Origin: Rhodoferax sp.
Lineage (GTDB): Bacteria; Pseudomonadota; Gammaproteobacteria; Burkholderiales; Burkholderiaceae_C
Assembly: GCF_018780565.1 (NCBI RefSeq)
Contig: NZ_JADMJN010000009.1
Coordinates: 1 to 64,000, forward strand
Reading direction: 5' to 3'
Length of the DNA stretch: 64,000 nucleotides
Positions 35,389-44,962 of the stretch are shown one piece after another. The translations under genes and the position numbers were made by a program. How positions within the stretch are numbered: the first letter of the stretch is position 1; each line of letters begins with the position of its first letter. Under the pieces are notes generated by a model. The model was given only the letters and a program-made list of their open reading frames with translations, did no database searches and was not told the origin of the DNA.

Positions 35389-36099
35389 TCAGGCCTGCGG
35401 GGAATTGGCAGACCACAGGTCGCAAAGCTCGCTCAAAGTGGCGACTGTTTCGTGCGGATGCTGTTCATGCGTCCACAGGTGTTCGCTGCGGTTGACCCAC
35501 ACGGTTTGCATGCCGGCACTCAAAGCACCCAGCACATCCAGCGCGGCATCGTCGCCAATGTGCAACACCGCATCGGACGTGACGCCCGCCGCCATGGCCG
35601 CAGCATGAAAGATTCGCGGATCGGGCTTGCCCACGCCGAATTCGCGTGCATTCACCGCCGCTGTGAAAAATTCACCCAGACCAACCCGACCCACATCGGC
35701 ATTGCCGTTGGACAGTGCCACGATCGGAAAGCGCGCCGCCAGAAACTCCAGCGCGGGGCGGGCATCGTCGAACAAGTCCACGCGCATGCGCTCGGCAAAA
35801 AAAACCTCAAAGGCGGGCTCTGCCAGGTCAGTGTCCTCGCTGGCATGGTGCAGCGCCAGGCGGATGGACTCGCGCCGAAGCGCACTCAAGTCGTGGCCGA
35901 TGCCAGGCTGCGTGCGAACCACCTGCTCACGCACCGCATGGCGCGCCCGGGGGTCGGCAAAAACTGCAGCGGCGCCTGGCGCCTGCTGCCCCAGCCAGGT
36001 GGCCAGGGCCTTCTCCGCGCGCTCGATCGTGGGCCAAATGGGCCACAGCGTGTCGTCCAGATCGAGGGTTATTGCCCTGATTTTTGAAATATCCAGCAT
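35389..36099 (-). CDS. HAD-superfamily hydrolase
   Basis: A 236-residue haloacid-dehalogenase-like phosphatase. Motif I is [13 protein letters not shown] (DxDDT), motif II is VALSNGNAD, motif III Lys is in [11 protein letters not shown], and motif IV is [20 protein letters not shown]. It is convergent with the penicillin acylase and divergent from hemH, sharing a 19-base gap. Its start M at 36099 is preferred over 36165, which would overlap hemH. The substrate is unknown. Confidence 0.88.
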   Translation of the reverse strand: MLDISKIRAITLDLDDTLWPIWPTIERAEKALATWLGQQAPGAAAVFADPRARHAVREQVVRTQPGIGHDLSALRRESIRLALHHASEDTDLAEPAFEVFFAERMRVDLFDDARPALEFLAARFPIVALSNGNADVGRVGLGEFFTAAVNAREFGVGKPDPRIFHAAAMAAGVTSDAVLHIGDDAALDVLGALSAGMQTVWVNRSEHLWTHEQHPHETVATLSELCDLWSANSPQA

Positions 36100-36118
36100 A
36101 GGTGCGGGAGAATACCGC

Positions 36119-37228
36119 ATGACCCAATTTTCAAGCGGCAAGTTCGCCAAAGAACCCTCCTTCACCCATGGTCAGGTACCGCGCACCGCCGTGCTGTACT
36201 GCAACCTGGGCACGCCCGACACGCCCACACCAGCCGATGTGCGGCGCTTCCTGGCCAAGTTTCTGAGCGACCCGCGTGTGGTGGAAATCCCGCGCCTGCT
36301 GTGGCTGCTGATTCTGCACGGCATCATCCTGCGCGTGCGGCCCGCCAAGTCGGCCGCCAAGTACGCCAGCATCTGGACAAAAGAGGGCTCGCCGCTCAAG
36401 GTCTGGACCGAGAAGCAGGCCAAGCTGCTGCAAGGCTGGCTGGGCCAGCGCGGACACAGGGTGCAGGTGCGCTACGCCATGCGCTACGGCAGCACCTCCA
36501 TCCCCTCCCAACTCGATGCACTGAAGGCAGAGGGCGTGACGCGCGTACTGATCCTGCCGGCCTACCCGCAATATTCGGCCACCACCACCGCCAGCCTTTT
36601 TGACGCGGTGTACGCCTGGGCCGGCAAGGTACGCAACCTGCCCGAGCTGCGCTTTGTGAACCGCTACCACGACGACCCCGGCTACATCAAGGCGCTGGCC
36701 CAAAGCATCAGCCTGTACTGGAAGGCCAACGGCCGCCCCGACCAGCTGGTGATGAGCTTTCATGGTGTGCCCGAGCGCACCTTGCATCTGGGCGACCCCT
36801 ACCACTGCGAATGCCACAAGACCGCCCGCCTGCTGGCCGAAGAACTGGGCTTGGGCAAGGAGCAGTTCAAGGTGACGTTTCAATCCCGCCTGGGCCGCGC
36901 CAAATGGCTGGAGCCCTACACCGAACCCACACTGATCGCCATGGGCAAAGCGGGCGTGAAGCGCGTCGATGTGGTATGCCCCGGCTTCACCAGCGACTGC
37001 CTGGAAACGCTGGAAGAAATCGCCATGGAGGGCCGCGCAGCGTTCCTGACCGCGGGCGGCAAGGACTACCACTACATCCCCTGCCTGAACGATGACATCG
37101 GGTGGATCACGGCCCTGTGCGAGTTAACCCAGCGGCATCTGGCCGGCTGGCCTACCCAGGCCGATGCCGACCTGCAGGCCTTGGCAGCGTCCAGGACGGC
37201 GGCGCTGCAGTTGGGGGCGAAGCAATAG
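36119..37228 (+). CDS. hemH: Ferrochelatase
   Basis: A 369-residue protoporphyrin ferrochelatase, last enzyme of protoheme synthesis. It shows [20 protein letters not shown] near the start, the metal-binding His in [19 protein letters not shown], and the [20 protein letters not shown] signature with the conserved Glu. The ATG at 36119 is used; the in-frame upstream reading is antisense to the HAD gene. Confidence 0.95.
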   Translation: MTQFSSGKFAKEPSFTHGQVPRTAVLYCNLGTPDTPTPADVRRFLAKFLSDPRVVEIPRLLWLLILHGIILRVRPAKSAAKYASIWTKEGSPLKVWTEKQAKLLQGWLGQRGHRVQVRYAMRYGSTSIPSQLDALKAEGVTRVLILPAYPQYSATTTASLFDAVYAWAGKVRNLPELRFVNRYHDDPGYIKALAQSISLYWKANGRPDQLVMSFHGVPERTLHLGDPYHCECHKTARLLAEELGLGKEQFKVTFQSRLGRAKWLEPYTEPTLIAMGKAGVKRVDVVCPGFTSDCLETLEEIAMEGRAAFLTAGGKDYHYIPCLNDDIGWITALCELTQRHLAGWPTQADADLQALAASRTAALQLGAKQ

Positions 37229-37257
37229 GCGGCACGTCGGCTGCAAACAGTTGATTG

Positions 37258-37608
37258 TCAGAGCAGGTCAACGCCAAACAGCCTGACCACGTAGGCAAAG
37301 ACGGCGAAGCAAGCCAGGGTCAGAACCACGCATGCGGCCAAAGTCAACCAGAACCCCAAGCGTGGAAGCAACAGGGGGAAAACCAAAAACATGGGGAGCG
37401 TCGGCACAACGTACCAAAAGGTATACCAGGCGTAATTGGCAATTTTTGCCTCTGGCTGACCATCCACGTACAGCCAAACCAGTGTCAGGATTGCCACCAA
37501 GGGCAATGCGGCAATCAAACCGCCCAGCTTGTCGCTGCGCTTGGCAAATTCGGAGATGGCAACCACCAGACCGGCGGTCACGAGGTACTTTGTAATTAAC
37601 CAGGTCAT
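37258..37608 (-). CDS. DUF3147 family membrane protein
   Basis: A 116-residue protein with four membrane segments (LITKYLVTAGLVVAISE, LIAALPLVAILTLVWLYV, FWYVVPTLPMFLVFPLLL, FWLTLAACVVLTLACFAVFA). The LxGLIAALPLVAxLxLVWLY pattern fits DUF3147. The ATG at 37608 is used; longer readings run into the methyltransferase. No function is known. Confidence 0.72.
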   Translation of the reverse strand: MTWLITKYLVTAGLVVAISEFAKRSDKLGGLIAALPLVAILTLVWLYVDGQPEAKIANYAWYTFWYVVPTLPMFLVFPLLLPRLGFWLTLAACVVLTLACFAVFAYVVRLFGVDLL

Positions 37609-37701
37609 GGGCGAATGGTAGCGCTGCCAAGCGGCAACGGCAGCGTATCCCAAGCAGAATGTCGAGCTTTGCCCAAATGCGGGGTGTAAACTTTTCCAAT
37701 C

Positions 37702-38304
37702 ATGACCAGCAACAAGAGCATTGCCTTCTTTGACGAGCAGTTCAAACGTCAGTTGAGCGACGACGCCAACAAGTTGAATCCGTTTGAGGACCTTGCCCTG
37801 CCCTACCTGCGCGGCGAAGTACTTGACTTTGGCTGCGGCTTGGGAAATCTGGCATTCGCCGCGGCCCTGAGGGGCTGCCAGGTTCGCGCGATAGATGCCA
37901 GTCCTGCCGCCATCGAACACATCAAACTGCGGGCTGCGGCTGACAACCTGCAAATTTCAGCATCCGTTGCCGACTTGCGCGATTATTCGATCACAGGTGA
38001 TTACGACTGCATTGTCTGTATAGGACTGCTCATGTTCTTTGACTGCACAAGCGCATTCAAGGTGCTGTCGCAGCTGCAGTCTCACGTTCGCCCCGGGGGC
38101 CTTGTCATCATCAATGTTCTCGTCGAGGGAACGACTTACATGGACATGTTCGATCCATCCAGTCACTGTCTCTTCGAGCCGTTTGAAATGCTGCGCCGGT
38201 TCAAAGGATGGGACATTGAGCATTCTGAGTTCACTGATTTCGAAGCGCCGCAAGCCACCTTGAAGCGCTTCTCGACCGTCATCGCCCGCAGGCCAGGCAT
38301 TTAA
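37702..38304 (+). CDS. Class I SAM-dependent methyltransferase (TehB-like)
   Basis: A 200-residue methyltransferase. Motif I is VLDFGCGLGNLAFAAALRG, motif II is VRAIDASPAAIEHIKLRA, and DYDCIVCIGLLMFFDC is the post-motif strand. The fold resembles TehB/UbiE-like enzymes. The substrate is unknown. A clear Shine-Dalgarno is not seen; the ATG lies about 94 bases from the divergent DUF3147 start. Confidence 0.85.
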   Translation: MTSNKSIAFFDEQFKRQLSDDANKLNPFEDLALPYLRGEVLDFGCGLGNLAFAAALRGCQVRAIDASPAAIEHIKLRAAADNLQISASVADLRDYSITGDYDCIVCIGLLMFFDCTSAFKVLSQLQSHVRPGGLVIINVLVEGTTYMDMFDPSSHCLFEPFEMLRRFKGWDIEHSEFTDFEAPQATLKRFSTVIARRPGI

Positions 38305-38333
38305 TCGACTCCAACGACAGCAATAGCCCGCAG

Positions 38334-38759
38334 CTATGGCTCATGCCTCGATTTTGCCTGGGCCAGGGCTGCGAAACAGGGTGCCAGAAGCGTGACAAGA
38401 AGGACGACAGGCCAGAGGTTTCCGTCTTTGAAGGTATACGCATCAAGTAGCTCGGCCCAGGACTTGTGCTGGACATAGCGCCCGAAGCTGAACTCGAAAG
38501 CCAGCGTCAGGCACAACCAGAAAACGCCAACAAGAAGGCCCTGCGATGCAGTGACGTTCTTCGTGAAACGCACAAAGGCGTGGGCCACAAGTGCCACAAG
38601 CAGAGAAAGCAGCACACCGCTCAGGACGAGGCCGCTGGCTCTGCCAAAGGAAGGAACCAGAACGGCTTCGCGCAAAGCTCCGTTGGCTACAGCGAGGACC
38701 AAGATGACTAACCAGGCCAAAAGCGATTTGAGTAACAGCACAGCTCTTCCTTGCGGCAT
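38334..38759 (-). CDS. Small integral membrane protein
   Basis: A 141-residue protein with four hydrophobic segments (LLAWLVILVLAVANGAL, GLVLSGVLLSLLVALVAHAF, SQGLLVGVFWLCLTLAFEF, LWPVVLLVTLLAPCFAALA). Conserved-looking polar motifs are NGALREAVLVPSFGR and FEFSFGRYVQHKSW. I do not assign a family. It lies on the minus strand in tandem with the Mrr-like gene, 22 bases apart. Confidence 0.7.
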   Translation of the reverse strand: MPQGRAVLLLKSLLAWLVILVLAVANGALREAVLVPSFGRASGLVLSGVLLSLLVALVAHAFVRFTKNVTASQGLLVGVFWLCLTLAFEFSFGRYVQHKSWAELLDAYTFKDGNLWPVVLLVTLLAPCFAALAQAKSRHEP

Positions 38760-38781
38760 CTATCGTGAATGCTGTCCGGCC

Positions 38782-39354
38782 CTAGGCAGTCTCCGACAAA
38801 AGCTGCGCCAACTCCCCCTCGGACATCAAAACCATGCCTTCGCTGTTGGCGAAACGGCGTGCCTGATCGGTGACCTGGCCCAGGCCAATGTAGATCAACT
38901 GATCGGCACCCAGCGCCTGCTTTTGCACCACAAGATCGCGCAGCGCATCCACGCCATGGGTCGCGGCTTTCCAGCGCTTGCAGCTCACCACCGTGACGCG
39001 TCCGCTTTTTTCCAACTGGAAGTCAGCGCCGGCCCCCTTCAGGCGCGTCACGGCAAATCCCTGGCGCTGAAAGGCCCGCTCCAGCTTGCCTGAAAAATCG
39101 GACCAGGACATGCCCGCTACGCGGCTAAGCAACTCCGCGACGCGGGCAGGATCGGGCGCATTGCGCTGACGCCAGGCGGCGATGACACCGATCACCAAAA
39201 ACGGAAAGCCGCCCATCATCCCGACGGCCACATACTGCTTTGGCAGCAAAACGACTGACGCCAGGGAGAACGCAGCCATCAGTGCAAAGCTGATCCACCA
39301 CGGTGAACGCAGCAGGATTGCGAATAACGATTTTTCGGACATCTTGAATTTCAT
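38782..39354 (-). CDS. Membrane-anchored Mrr-like nuclease-fold protein
   Basis: A 190-residue protein with two N-terminal membrane helices (WWISFALMAAFSLASVVLL and VAVGMMGGFPFLVIGVIAAW). A restriction-endonuclease-like Mrr_cat domain follows (WSDFSGKLERAFQRQGFAVT, GADFQLEKSGRVTVVSCKRW). The usual D...Q/ExK pattern reads D...SxK here, so catalysis is uncertain. The ATG at 39354 is used (39342 is an alternative). A 2.4-kb in-frame extension upstream is antisense to the next gene and is not real. Confidence 0.78.
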   Translation of the reverse strand: MKFKMSEKSLFAILLRSPWWISFALMAAFSLASVVLLPKQYVAVGMMGGFPFLVIGVIAAWRQRNAPDPARVAELLSRVAGMSWSDFSGKLERAFQRQGFAVTRLKGAGADFQLEKSGRVTVVSCKRWKAATHGVDALRDLVVQKQALGADQLIYIGLGQVTDQARRFANSEGMVLMSEGELAQLLSETA

Positions 39355-39477
39355 GGCTTGCCTGTTGATCTGCGACTTTGCGCGATGACGAAGTGTACGC
39401 AGTGCCGGCACGCTAAGATGCCCTGCACCCAACACCCGGCCCATGTCGAGCATTTTGATTGAAGGATGGAGAAGCCA

Positions 39478-41163
39478 ATGAACACCACACCGAGCAGTCT
39501 TTCCCGTCGCCCGGCGCGACGCTTCTGGGGTTGGGGTGCAGCAGACGCCACGCTGGATATCCAGGAACAGGCTGCGGTGAAATTCACGGTGGAGCAACTG
39601 GGCGGCAACTATGTGGCCCTGGCAGCGCCGGATGCATCCGAATACACCCTGCGCGCACCGCGTGTAGCGCCGCCGGCCGCGCTGGCCTCCAGCTTCTCGC
39701 AATCGCCGGTCGATCGACTCAACCATGCCTACGGCAAAAGCTACGCCGACTGCGCCCGCATGTGGCTGCGCAGCGTACCCAACCCGCCGGACTGGGTGGC
39801 TTACCCCGATGACGAACAAGCCGTCGTTGACGTTCTGGACTGGGCGGCACGGAGCAATGTCGCTGTGATTCCGTTTGGCGGAGGCACCAGCGTTTGCGGC
39901 GGTGTCGAGCCAGCGGTTGGCGATGGCTTTGCCGGAACGATTTCGCTGGACATGGAGCGACTGGGCCGGGTGCTGGAGATTGACAAGGTGAGCCGTGCCG
40001 CACGCATTCAGGCGGGCGCGTTCGGGCCGGACATTGAATCGCAACTGCGTGCGCACGATCTGACGCTGCGCCACTATCCGCAGAGCTTTGAGTTCTCTAC
40101 CCTGGGCGGCTGGATTGCCACCCGCGCCGGCGGCCACTACGCCACGCAGCACACCCACATTGACGACTTTGTTGAGTCCACGCGCATGGTGACCCCCAAC
40201 GGCGTGATGCAAACGCAGCGCCTGCCCGGTTCGGGGGCGGGCCCCGCGCCTGATCGGCTGGTGCTCGGCAGCGAGGGCACGCTGGGTGTCATCACCGAGG
40301 CCTGGATGCGCTTGCAGGACAAGCCGCGCTTTCGCGCCTCGGCCTCCATTCGCTTCACCGACTACTTCGCTGCAGCACGCTGTGTGCGGGCACTGGCGCA
40401 GTCGGGCCTGAATCCGAGCAACTGTCGTTTGCTGGACCCGATGGAAACCATTTTCTCCGGCGTGGGTGATGGCCGCTTTGCGGTGTTGGTGCTGGGCTTT
40501 GAGTCGGCCGACCACGCGCTGCCAACCTGGATGGCGCGCGCACTTGAGCTGGTGCACGATCATGGCGGTGAATACGACGCCAAGGCAGTGGAGCGCTCCA
40601 TGGCATCCGAAGGCAGCGACGAGCATCGGCGCGGTGCGGCAGGCGTGTGGCGCAATGCCTTCATTCGCATGCCCTACTGGCGAGACCCGGCAGTAGGCCT
40701 GGGCATCATCATGGACACCTTCGAGACGGCCATCACCTGGGACCGGTTTGAGAGTTTTTACCGGCAGGTCAAGCAGGAGGTGGAGACAGTGATTCAACGC
40801 GCCACCGGACAGAAGACTGTTATTTCCTGTCGCATCACACACGCCTACCCGGATGGCGCAGCACCCTACTTCACCATCGCCACCAAGGGCTCGGCAACTG
40901 GCGATGTGGCCAGTGCGCTGGCGGCCTGGCGCGACATCAAGCTGGCGGCCAATGCGGCAGTGGTGGGGCATGGCGGCACGGTCACGCACCATCACGCGGT
41001 GGGGCGCGACCACCGTAGCGGCTACGACCGCGAAGTGCCCGTGCTGTTCCGCCAGATGCTGGCGGGGGCCAAGGCGGCGGTTGATCCGCGCGGCATCCTG
41101 AACCCCGGGGTGCTGTACAACACGAACAGCTCGCCACAAGGGCAAAGCGGCGTACTCGCGTGA
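39478..41163 (+). CDS. FAD-linked oxidase, AGPS/GlcD type
   Basis: A 561-residue FAD_binding_4 protein. The FAD motif is VIPFGGGTSVCGGVEP near residue 140; QAGAFGPDIESQLRAHDLTL and FSTLGGWIATRAGGHYATQH follow, a pattern of alkyldihydroxyacetonephosphate-synthase-like flavoproteins. The C-terminus carries VGHGGTVTHHHAVGRDH, the His-rich segment of that group. The ATG 39478 has GGAGAAG five bases upstream; ATG 39466 has no room for a site. Its true substrate in bacteria is unclear (ether-lipid type or a D-2-hydroxyacid). Confidence 0.85.
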   Translation: MNTTPSSLSRRPARRFWGWGAADATLDIQEQAAVKFTVEQLGGNYVALAAPDASEYTLRAPRVAPPAALASSFSQSPVDRLNHAYGKSYADCARMWLRSVPNPPDWVAYPDDEQAVVDVLDWAARSNVAVIPFGGGTSVCGGVEPAVGDGFAGTISLDMERLGRVLEIDKVSRAARIQAGAFGPDIESQLRAHDLTLRHYPQSFEFSTLGGWIATRAGGHYATQHTHIDDFVESTRMVTPNGVMQTQRLPGSGAGPAPDRLVLGSEGTLGVITEAWMRLQDKPRFRASASIRFTDYFAAARCVRALAQSGLNPSNCRLLDPMETIFSGVGDGRFAVLVLGFESADHALPTWMARALELVHDHGGEYDAKAVERSMASEGSDEHRRGAAGVWRNAFIRMPYWRDPAVGLGIIMDTFETAITWDRFESFYRQVKQEVETVIQRATGQKTVISCRITHAYPDGAAPYFTIATKGSATGDVASALAAWRDIKLAANAAVVGHGGTVTHHHAVGRDHRSGYDREVPVLFRQMLAGAKAAVDPRGILNPGVLYNTNSSPQGQSGVLA

Positions 41164-41217
41164 GCGCTGGGCATACAGGGACGAAAAGAGCCCGATGCCA
41201 CCGTATAACCTATCAAT

Positions 41218-41240
41218 AATGCTATAGATTAAATAGCATT
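41218..41240. repeat. AT-rich inverted repeat AATGCTAT-N7-ATAGCATT
   Basis: A perfect 8-bp inverted repeat with an AT-rich loop. It contains the GCTA-N9-TAGC core. It lies in the gap between two convergent genes, just before the hydrolase stop. There is no T run after it, so it is not a standard terminator. Confidence 0.6.
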
Positions 41241-41245
41241 CTGAT

Positions 41246-42127
41246 TCAGTTTGCGGCCTCAATGAACCCGCTCACCAGGTCCAGCTGCTCGGGCACATTC
41301 AGCGCAGGCGCATGGCCACAGCCCTTGATCTCCACCACGCTGGCAAGTCCGCCAGCGCCGGGGCCGCGGCGCATCATCTCGTCCGTGGTCTCGCGCAGCA
41401 CCAGATCTGAATCGACCCCGCGCAGGCAAAACACGGGAATCGTGATTGCATCGTAGTGTTCCCAGATCAGGTAGTCATCCGGTTGACTGATGAACTGCTG
41501 CACCATGGCCGGGTCGTAATGCGGGGTGACGCGGCCATCGGGCAGGCGGCGGGTGGAAGTCTCGGTCAAACGCCGCCACTGCGCATCGGTCAGGGCACCG
41601 TAGGGTTTGTACACCTGGCGAAAGAAGGCCTCCAGCTCCCGCACCGTATGAAACGCTGGCGGGTTGCCGGCATAGGCGCGGATGCGCTCAATGGCGGCTT
41701 GCGCCAGTTGCGGTGCGTTGTCGTTCAGGGTCAGGCTCTGGATGCGCTGCTTCATGCCGGGGTACAACAGGCCGGCCGCGCACACGGTGCCAATTGCGCC
41801 TCCCATCGAAGTGCCCACCCAATGCGCTGTGTCAATCTGCAGCTGGTCAAACAAATCAACCGCAATCCGGGCATAAAACGCCAGGCAGTATTCCTGTTCA
41901 GGTCGTGCGCTCCATTGGCTCAGGCCGCGCCCGATGGTGTCGGGACAGATCACCCGGTAGCCGCGCGCACTCAGGTGCTCGGCCAGCTCATCCATGTCAC
42001 GCCCGGTGCGGGCCAGGCCGTGCCAGGCGATCACGGTGCGCTCATGCTGCGCGCCCCACTCGGTGACATGAATTTCGTAGCCAGCGCAGGTGAGGTAGCG
42101 GGAAGAGCAAGTTGGATGGAGGCTCAT
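41246..42127 (-). CDS. Alpha/beta hydrolase
   Basis: A 293-residue alpha/beta-hydrolase. The oxyanion segment is VIAWHGLARTGRDMD, the nucleophile elbow is HWVGTSMGGAIGTV (GxSxG), the acid lies in FCLRGVDSDLV, and the His is in KGCGHAPALN. It is translationally coupled to livM (ATGA, 42127), so it is the last gene of the ABC-transporter operon. It may hydrolyse the imported compound, for example an ester; this is an inference. Confidence 0.88.
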   Translation of the reverse strand: MSLHPTCSSRYLTCAGYEIHVTEWGAQHERTVIAWHGLARTGRDMDELAEHLSARGYRVICPDTIGRGLSQWSARPEQEYCLAFYARIAVDLFDQLQIDTAHWVGTSMGGAIGTVCAAGLLYPGMKQRIQSLTLNDNAPQLAQAAIERIRAYAGNPPAFHTVRELEAFFRQVYKPYGALTDAQWRRLTETSTRRLPDGRVTPHYDPAMVQQFISQPDDYLIWEHYDAITIPVFCLRGVDSDLVLRETTDEMMRRGPGAGGLASVVEIKGCGHAPALNVPEQLDLVSGFIEAAN

Positions 42128-43200
42128 GACTGGGCTCCTGCCGCACTGCTGGCGCGCAAGCGCCCGACAACACCGGTGGGAAAGTAATACACCGACAACA
42201 CAAACAGCACCCCCAGCCAAAGCAACCAGCGGTCAGGCGAGAGCAAGGCCGACAGCCAGGGCAAGGAGGAAGCGGCTTCGCTGCCCAGACGCAACAGATC
42301 CTGCAGGTAACTTTGTGCCACCATGAAAAGCGCCGCCCCAATGGCCGCACCATAGATGGTGCCCATGCCGCCAATCACCACGATCAGCAACACATCCATC
42401 ATGATCTCGAAGGACAGCGAGGTGTCCGGCCCGTTGTAACGCAGCCAGAGCGCCAGCATGGCACCAGCCAGGCAGGCAAACAATGCCGACAAAATAGCGG
42501 AGGTGGTGCGGTACACCACCACGCGGTAGCCAATCGCCTCGGCACGAAACTCGTTCTCGCGGATCGCCTGCAAGACGCGTCCGAACGGCGAATTCACGAT
42601 GCGCAGCATGGCCAGCAGCAGGCCCAGGGCGCTGGCAAACAACACGTAGTAGCAGAGCAGGCGTCCGTCCAGCGAAACCCCCAGAAAAGGTTCTGCAGCG
42701 AATTCATGGCTGGGCGACAAAATCTCGGGCACCTTGAAGCTCAACCCGTCTTCACCACCGGTGATGTCCGAAAGCTGCGAAGCCAGGGTCAGGAAGGCAG
42801 AGGCGACCGCCAGCGTGATCATGGCAAAGAAGATGGCCCGCACGCGCAGCGAGAACAGCCCCACCAGCAAGGCCAGCACAAACGAGAGCGCCAGGGAAGA
42901 CAGCAGCCCCACCGCCAGGGCCTCCCAGGTGGGGCCCAGGCGGGTGGTTGCCACCGCAATGCCGTAGGCGCCAATGCCAAAGAACATGGTGTGCGCAAAG
43001 CTGACGATGCCGGTATAACCCAGCAGCAAGTCAAAGCTGGCCACCAGCACAATGAACACCAGCACTTTGGCCGCCACATTCAGCGCCTTGACACCGGGAA
43101 AGATAAACGGTGCGCCGGCCAGTGCCACCAGCAGCAACACCAGCAAGACCGCCAGCACACGGCTGCGGGGAAAGTCATTGGAAAGAAGTCGTTGCAACAT
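42124..43200 (-). CDS. livM: Branched-chain-type ABC transporter permease LivM
   Basis: A 358-residue inner-membrane permease with about 8-10 helices. The conserved segments are LLGYTGIVSFAHTMFFGIGA and LRIVNSPFGRVLQAIRENEF, plus the loop GGMGTIYGAAIGAAL. In LIV-I-type systems it pairs with LivH. There is a 44-base gap after livH and a 4-base overlap with the hydrolase gene. Confidence 0.92.
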   Translation of the reverse strand: MLQRLLSNDFPRSRVLAVLLVLLLVALAGAPFIFPGVKALNVAAKVLVFIVLVASFDLLLGYTGIVSFAHTMFFGIGAYGIAVATTRLGPTWEALAVGLLSSLALSFVLALLVGLFSLRVRAIFFAMITLAVASAFLTLASQLSDITGGEDGLSFKVPEILSPSHEFAAEPFLGVSLDGRLLCYYVLFASALGLLLAMLRIVNSPFGRVLQAIRENEFRAEAIGYRVVVYRTTSAILSALFACLAGAMLALWLRYNGPDTSLSFEIMMDVLLIVVIGGMGTIYGAAIGAALFMVAQSYLQDLLRLGSEAASSLPWLSALLSPDRWLLWLGVLFVLSVYYFPTGVVGRLRASSAAGAQS

Positions 43201-43244
43201 ACATAAACCTCAAGAAAGCGACTCTTTAACCCGCCGGGGGTTGT

Positions 43245-44240
43245 TCATCGGTTAGCCACGGGATATACGCCCTGCGGACGCCAGAGCAGAATCATCACCA
43301 TCAACAGGATGTTGGAAAACAAGGCCAGCTTGGGCAAGAGAAAGCCGGTGTAGTTCGCCATCAGGCCCACCAGCAGTGCGCCAATCAGGGCGCCGCCCGT
43401 GGAGCCCAGACCGCCGATGATGATCACGATGAAGATCAGCACATTCACCTGTGCGCCGATTTGCGGGGTCACGCTTTGCTGGTACAGCCCCCACATCACG
43501 CCACCCAGACCAGCCAGCGCGCTGCCCACCACGAACACGCCCACGAACAGGCGTTTGATGCGGTAACCCAGCGACTCCACCATCTCGCGGTCCTGCACGC
43601 CAGCGCGAATCAGCAAACCGATCTTGGTGCGGCTCAAGGTCCAGGCCAGGGCCGCAAACACCAGGCCGCCCACCACCATCGCCAGCAGCCGGTATTTTTC
43701 AATGGCGGCATCACCCAGCAACACCGCACCGCGCAGGGCCTCGGGCAAGGGCAAGGCAATCTGGGCAGGACCCCAGATCACCTTGATGAGTTCCTCGCCA
43801 ATGATCATGCCGCCCATGGTGATCAGGATTTGCTTCAGGTGCTGGCCGTAGACCGGGCGCACAATGAAGCGCTCAAACGCCAGCCCAAGCGCACCCGCCA
43901 CCAGCATGGCCACCAGCATGGCCGGGAACAGGGCCACCAGGTTGCGCCACAGCTCAGGCGATCCGGTCCAGTCGCCCATGAGGCCAAGCACCGTCGTGGC
44001 CACGAACGCACCCAGGGCAATGAAGACGCCATGGCCAAAGTTCAATACGTCCATCAGGCCAAACACCAGCGTGAGACCAGAGGCGATGATGAAGATGATC
44101 ATGCCCATGGCCAAGCCGGCCACGGTGAGCGTCAGCCAGGTCGAGGGCGATCCGATGAAGGGAAACACCAGCAGTGCCAGCAGGGGCACCAGCGCCAGCG
44201 GCTTCCAGTCAAAGTCGATCTGTTTAAGCGATGATTTCAT
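43245..44240 (-). CDS. livH: Branched-chain-type ABC transporter permease LivH
   Basis: A 331-residue permease. The motif FGLMDVLNFGHGVFIALGAF is typical of LivH; ILITMGGMIIGEELIKVIWG and GGLGSTGGALIGALLVGLM follow. About eight membrane helices are visible. The start ATG 44240 overlaps the livF stop (ATGA). Confidence 0.92.
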   Translation of the reverse strand: MKSSLKQIDFDWKPLALVPLLALLVFPFIGSPSTWLTLTVAGLAMGMIIFIIASGLTLVFGLMDVLNFGHGVFIALGAFVATTVLGLMGDWTGSPELWRNLVALFPAMLVAMLVAGALGLAFERFIVRPVYGQHLKQILITMGGMIIGEELIKVIWGPAQIALPLPEALRGAVLLGDAAIEKYRLLAMVVGGLVFAALAWTLSRTKIGLLIRAGVQDREMVESLGYRIKRLFVGVFVVGSALAGLGGVMWGLYQQSVTPQIGAQVNVLIFIVIIIGGLGSTGGALIGALLVGLMANYTGFLLPKLALFSNILLMVMILLWRPQGVYPVANR

Positions 44241-44962
44241 AGGGCCAGTCCCAGCAATGACTGTTGTAGTTGTTCGTCTGCGGCCAGCGCCTGCATGCTG
44301 CCCGCGTGCACCACGCGTCCGTTGTCCATGACCGCCACGTGGTCGCCCAGGCGTTTGGCAAAACTGAAGTTTTGCTCCACCAGCAAAATCGTGGTGCCGG
44401 TGGCCTTGAGCTGGGCGAAGGCGTCGATCATGTTGTTGATGATGGCGGGCGCCAGGCCCTTGCTGGGCTCATCCACGATCAGCAACTCACGCGGCTCCAC
44501 AATGGCGCGGGCCACCGCAAGCATTTGCTTTTGCCCGCCCGAGAGCTTGCCTGCCGGGTAATTCCAGAACTTTTCCACCGCCGGAAACAGGGAAAAAATC
44601 CACTGCAGGCGGGCCTCGTCCATCTGGCCTGCATGCTTGGCCTGGCGCGCGGCCAGCAGCATGTTTTCCTTCACCGTGAGGTCTGAAAAAATGCCCATGT
44701 TCTCCGGCACGTAGGCAATGTTGAGGGAAGCGATCTCGGGCGTGCTCAAGGCGGTGATGGCACGCTGCCCGAAGCTCACCGAACCCTGGCTGGCATGCCA
44801 CAAGCCCATGATGGTGCGCAGCGTGGTGGTTTTGCCGGCGCCATTGCGCCCCAGCAGCATGGTCAGTTGACCGCGCGGCACGGCAAGGTCCACACCATGC
44901 AGGATGTGATAGGCGCCAATGTGGGTGTGCACCCCTTCAAGTTTCAATAGCAGGTCGTTCAT
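44237..44962 (-). CDS. livF: ABC transporter ATP-binding protein LivF
   Basis: A 241-residue ABC ATPase. Walker A is LLGRNGAGKTTTLRTIMG, the signature is KLSGGQKQMLAVARAI, Walker B is LLIVDEPSKGLAP, and H-loop residues lie in ILLVEQNFSFAKRLGDHV. The start overlaps the livG stop (ATGA). It is the shorter of the two LIV ATPases. Confidence 0.93.
   Translation of the reverse strand: MNDLLLKLEGVHTHIGAYHILHGVDLAVPRGQLTMLLGRNGAGKTTTLRTIMGLWHASQGSVSFGQRAITALSTPEIASLNIAYVPENMGIFSDLTVKENMLLAARQAKHAGQMDEARLQWIFSLFPAVEKFWNYPAGKLSGGQKQMLAVARAIVEPRELLIVDEPSKGLAPAIINNMIDAFAQLKATGTTILLVEQNFSFAKRLGDHVAVMDNGRVVHAGSMQALAADEQLQQSLLGLAL

Noticed and set aside
38782..41262. 826-codon minus-strand frame covering the FAD oxidase gene
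   Set aside because: Only its last 190 codons fit a family (Mrr-like). The upstream part is antisense to a conserved oxidase and has low-complexity, Arg/His-rich content.
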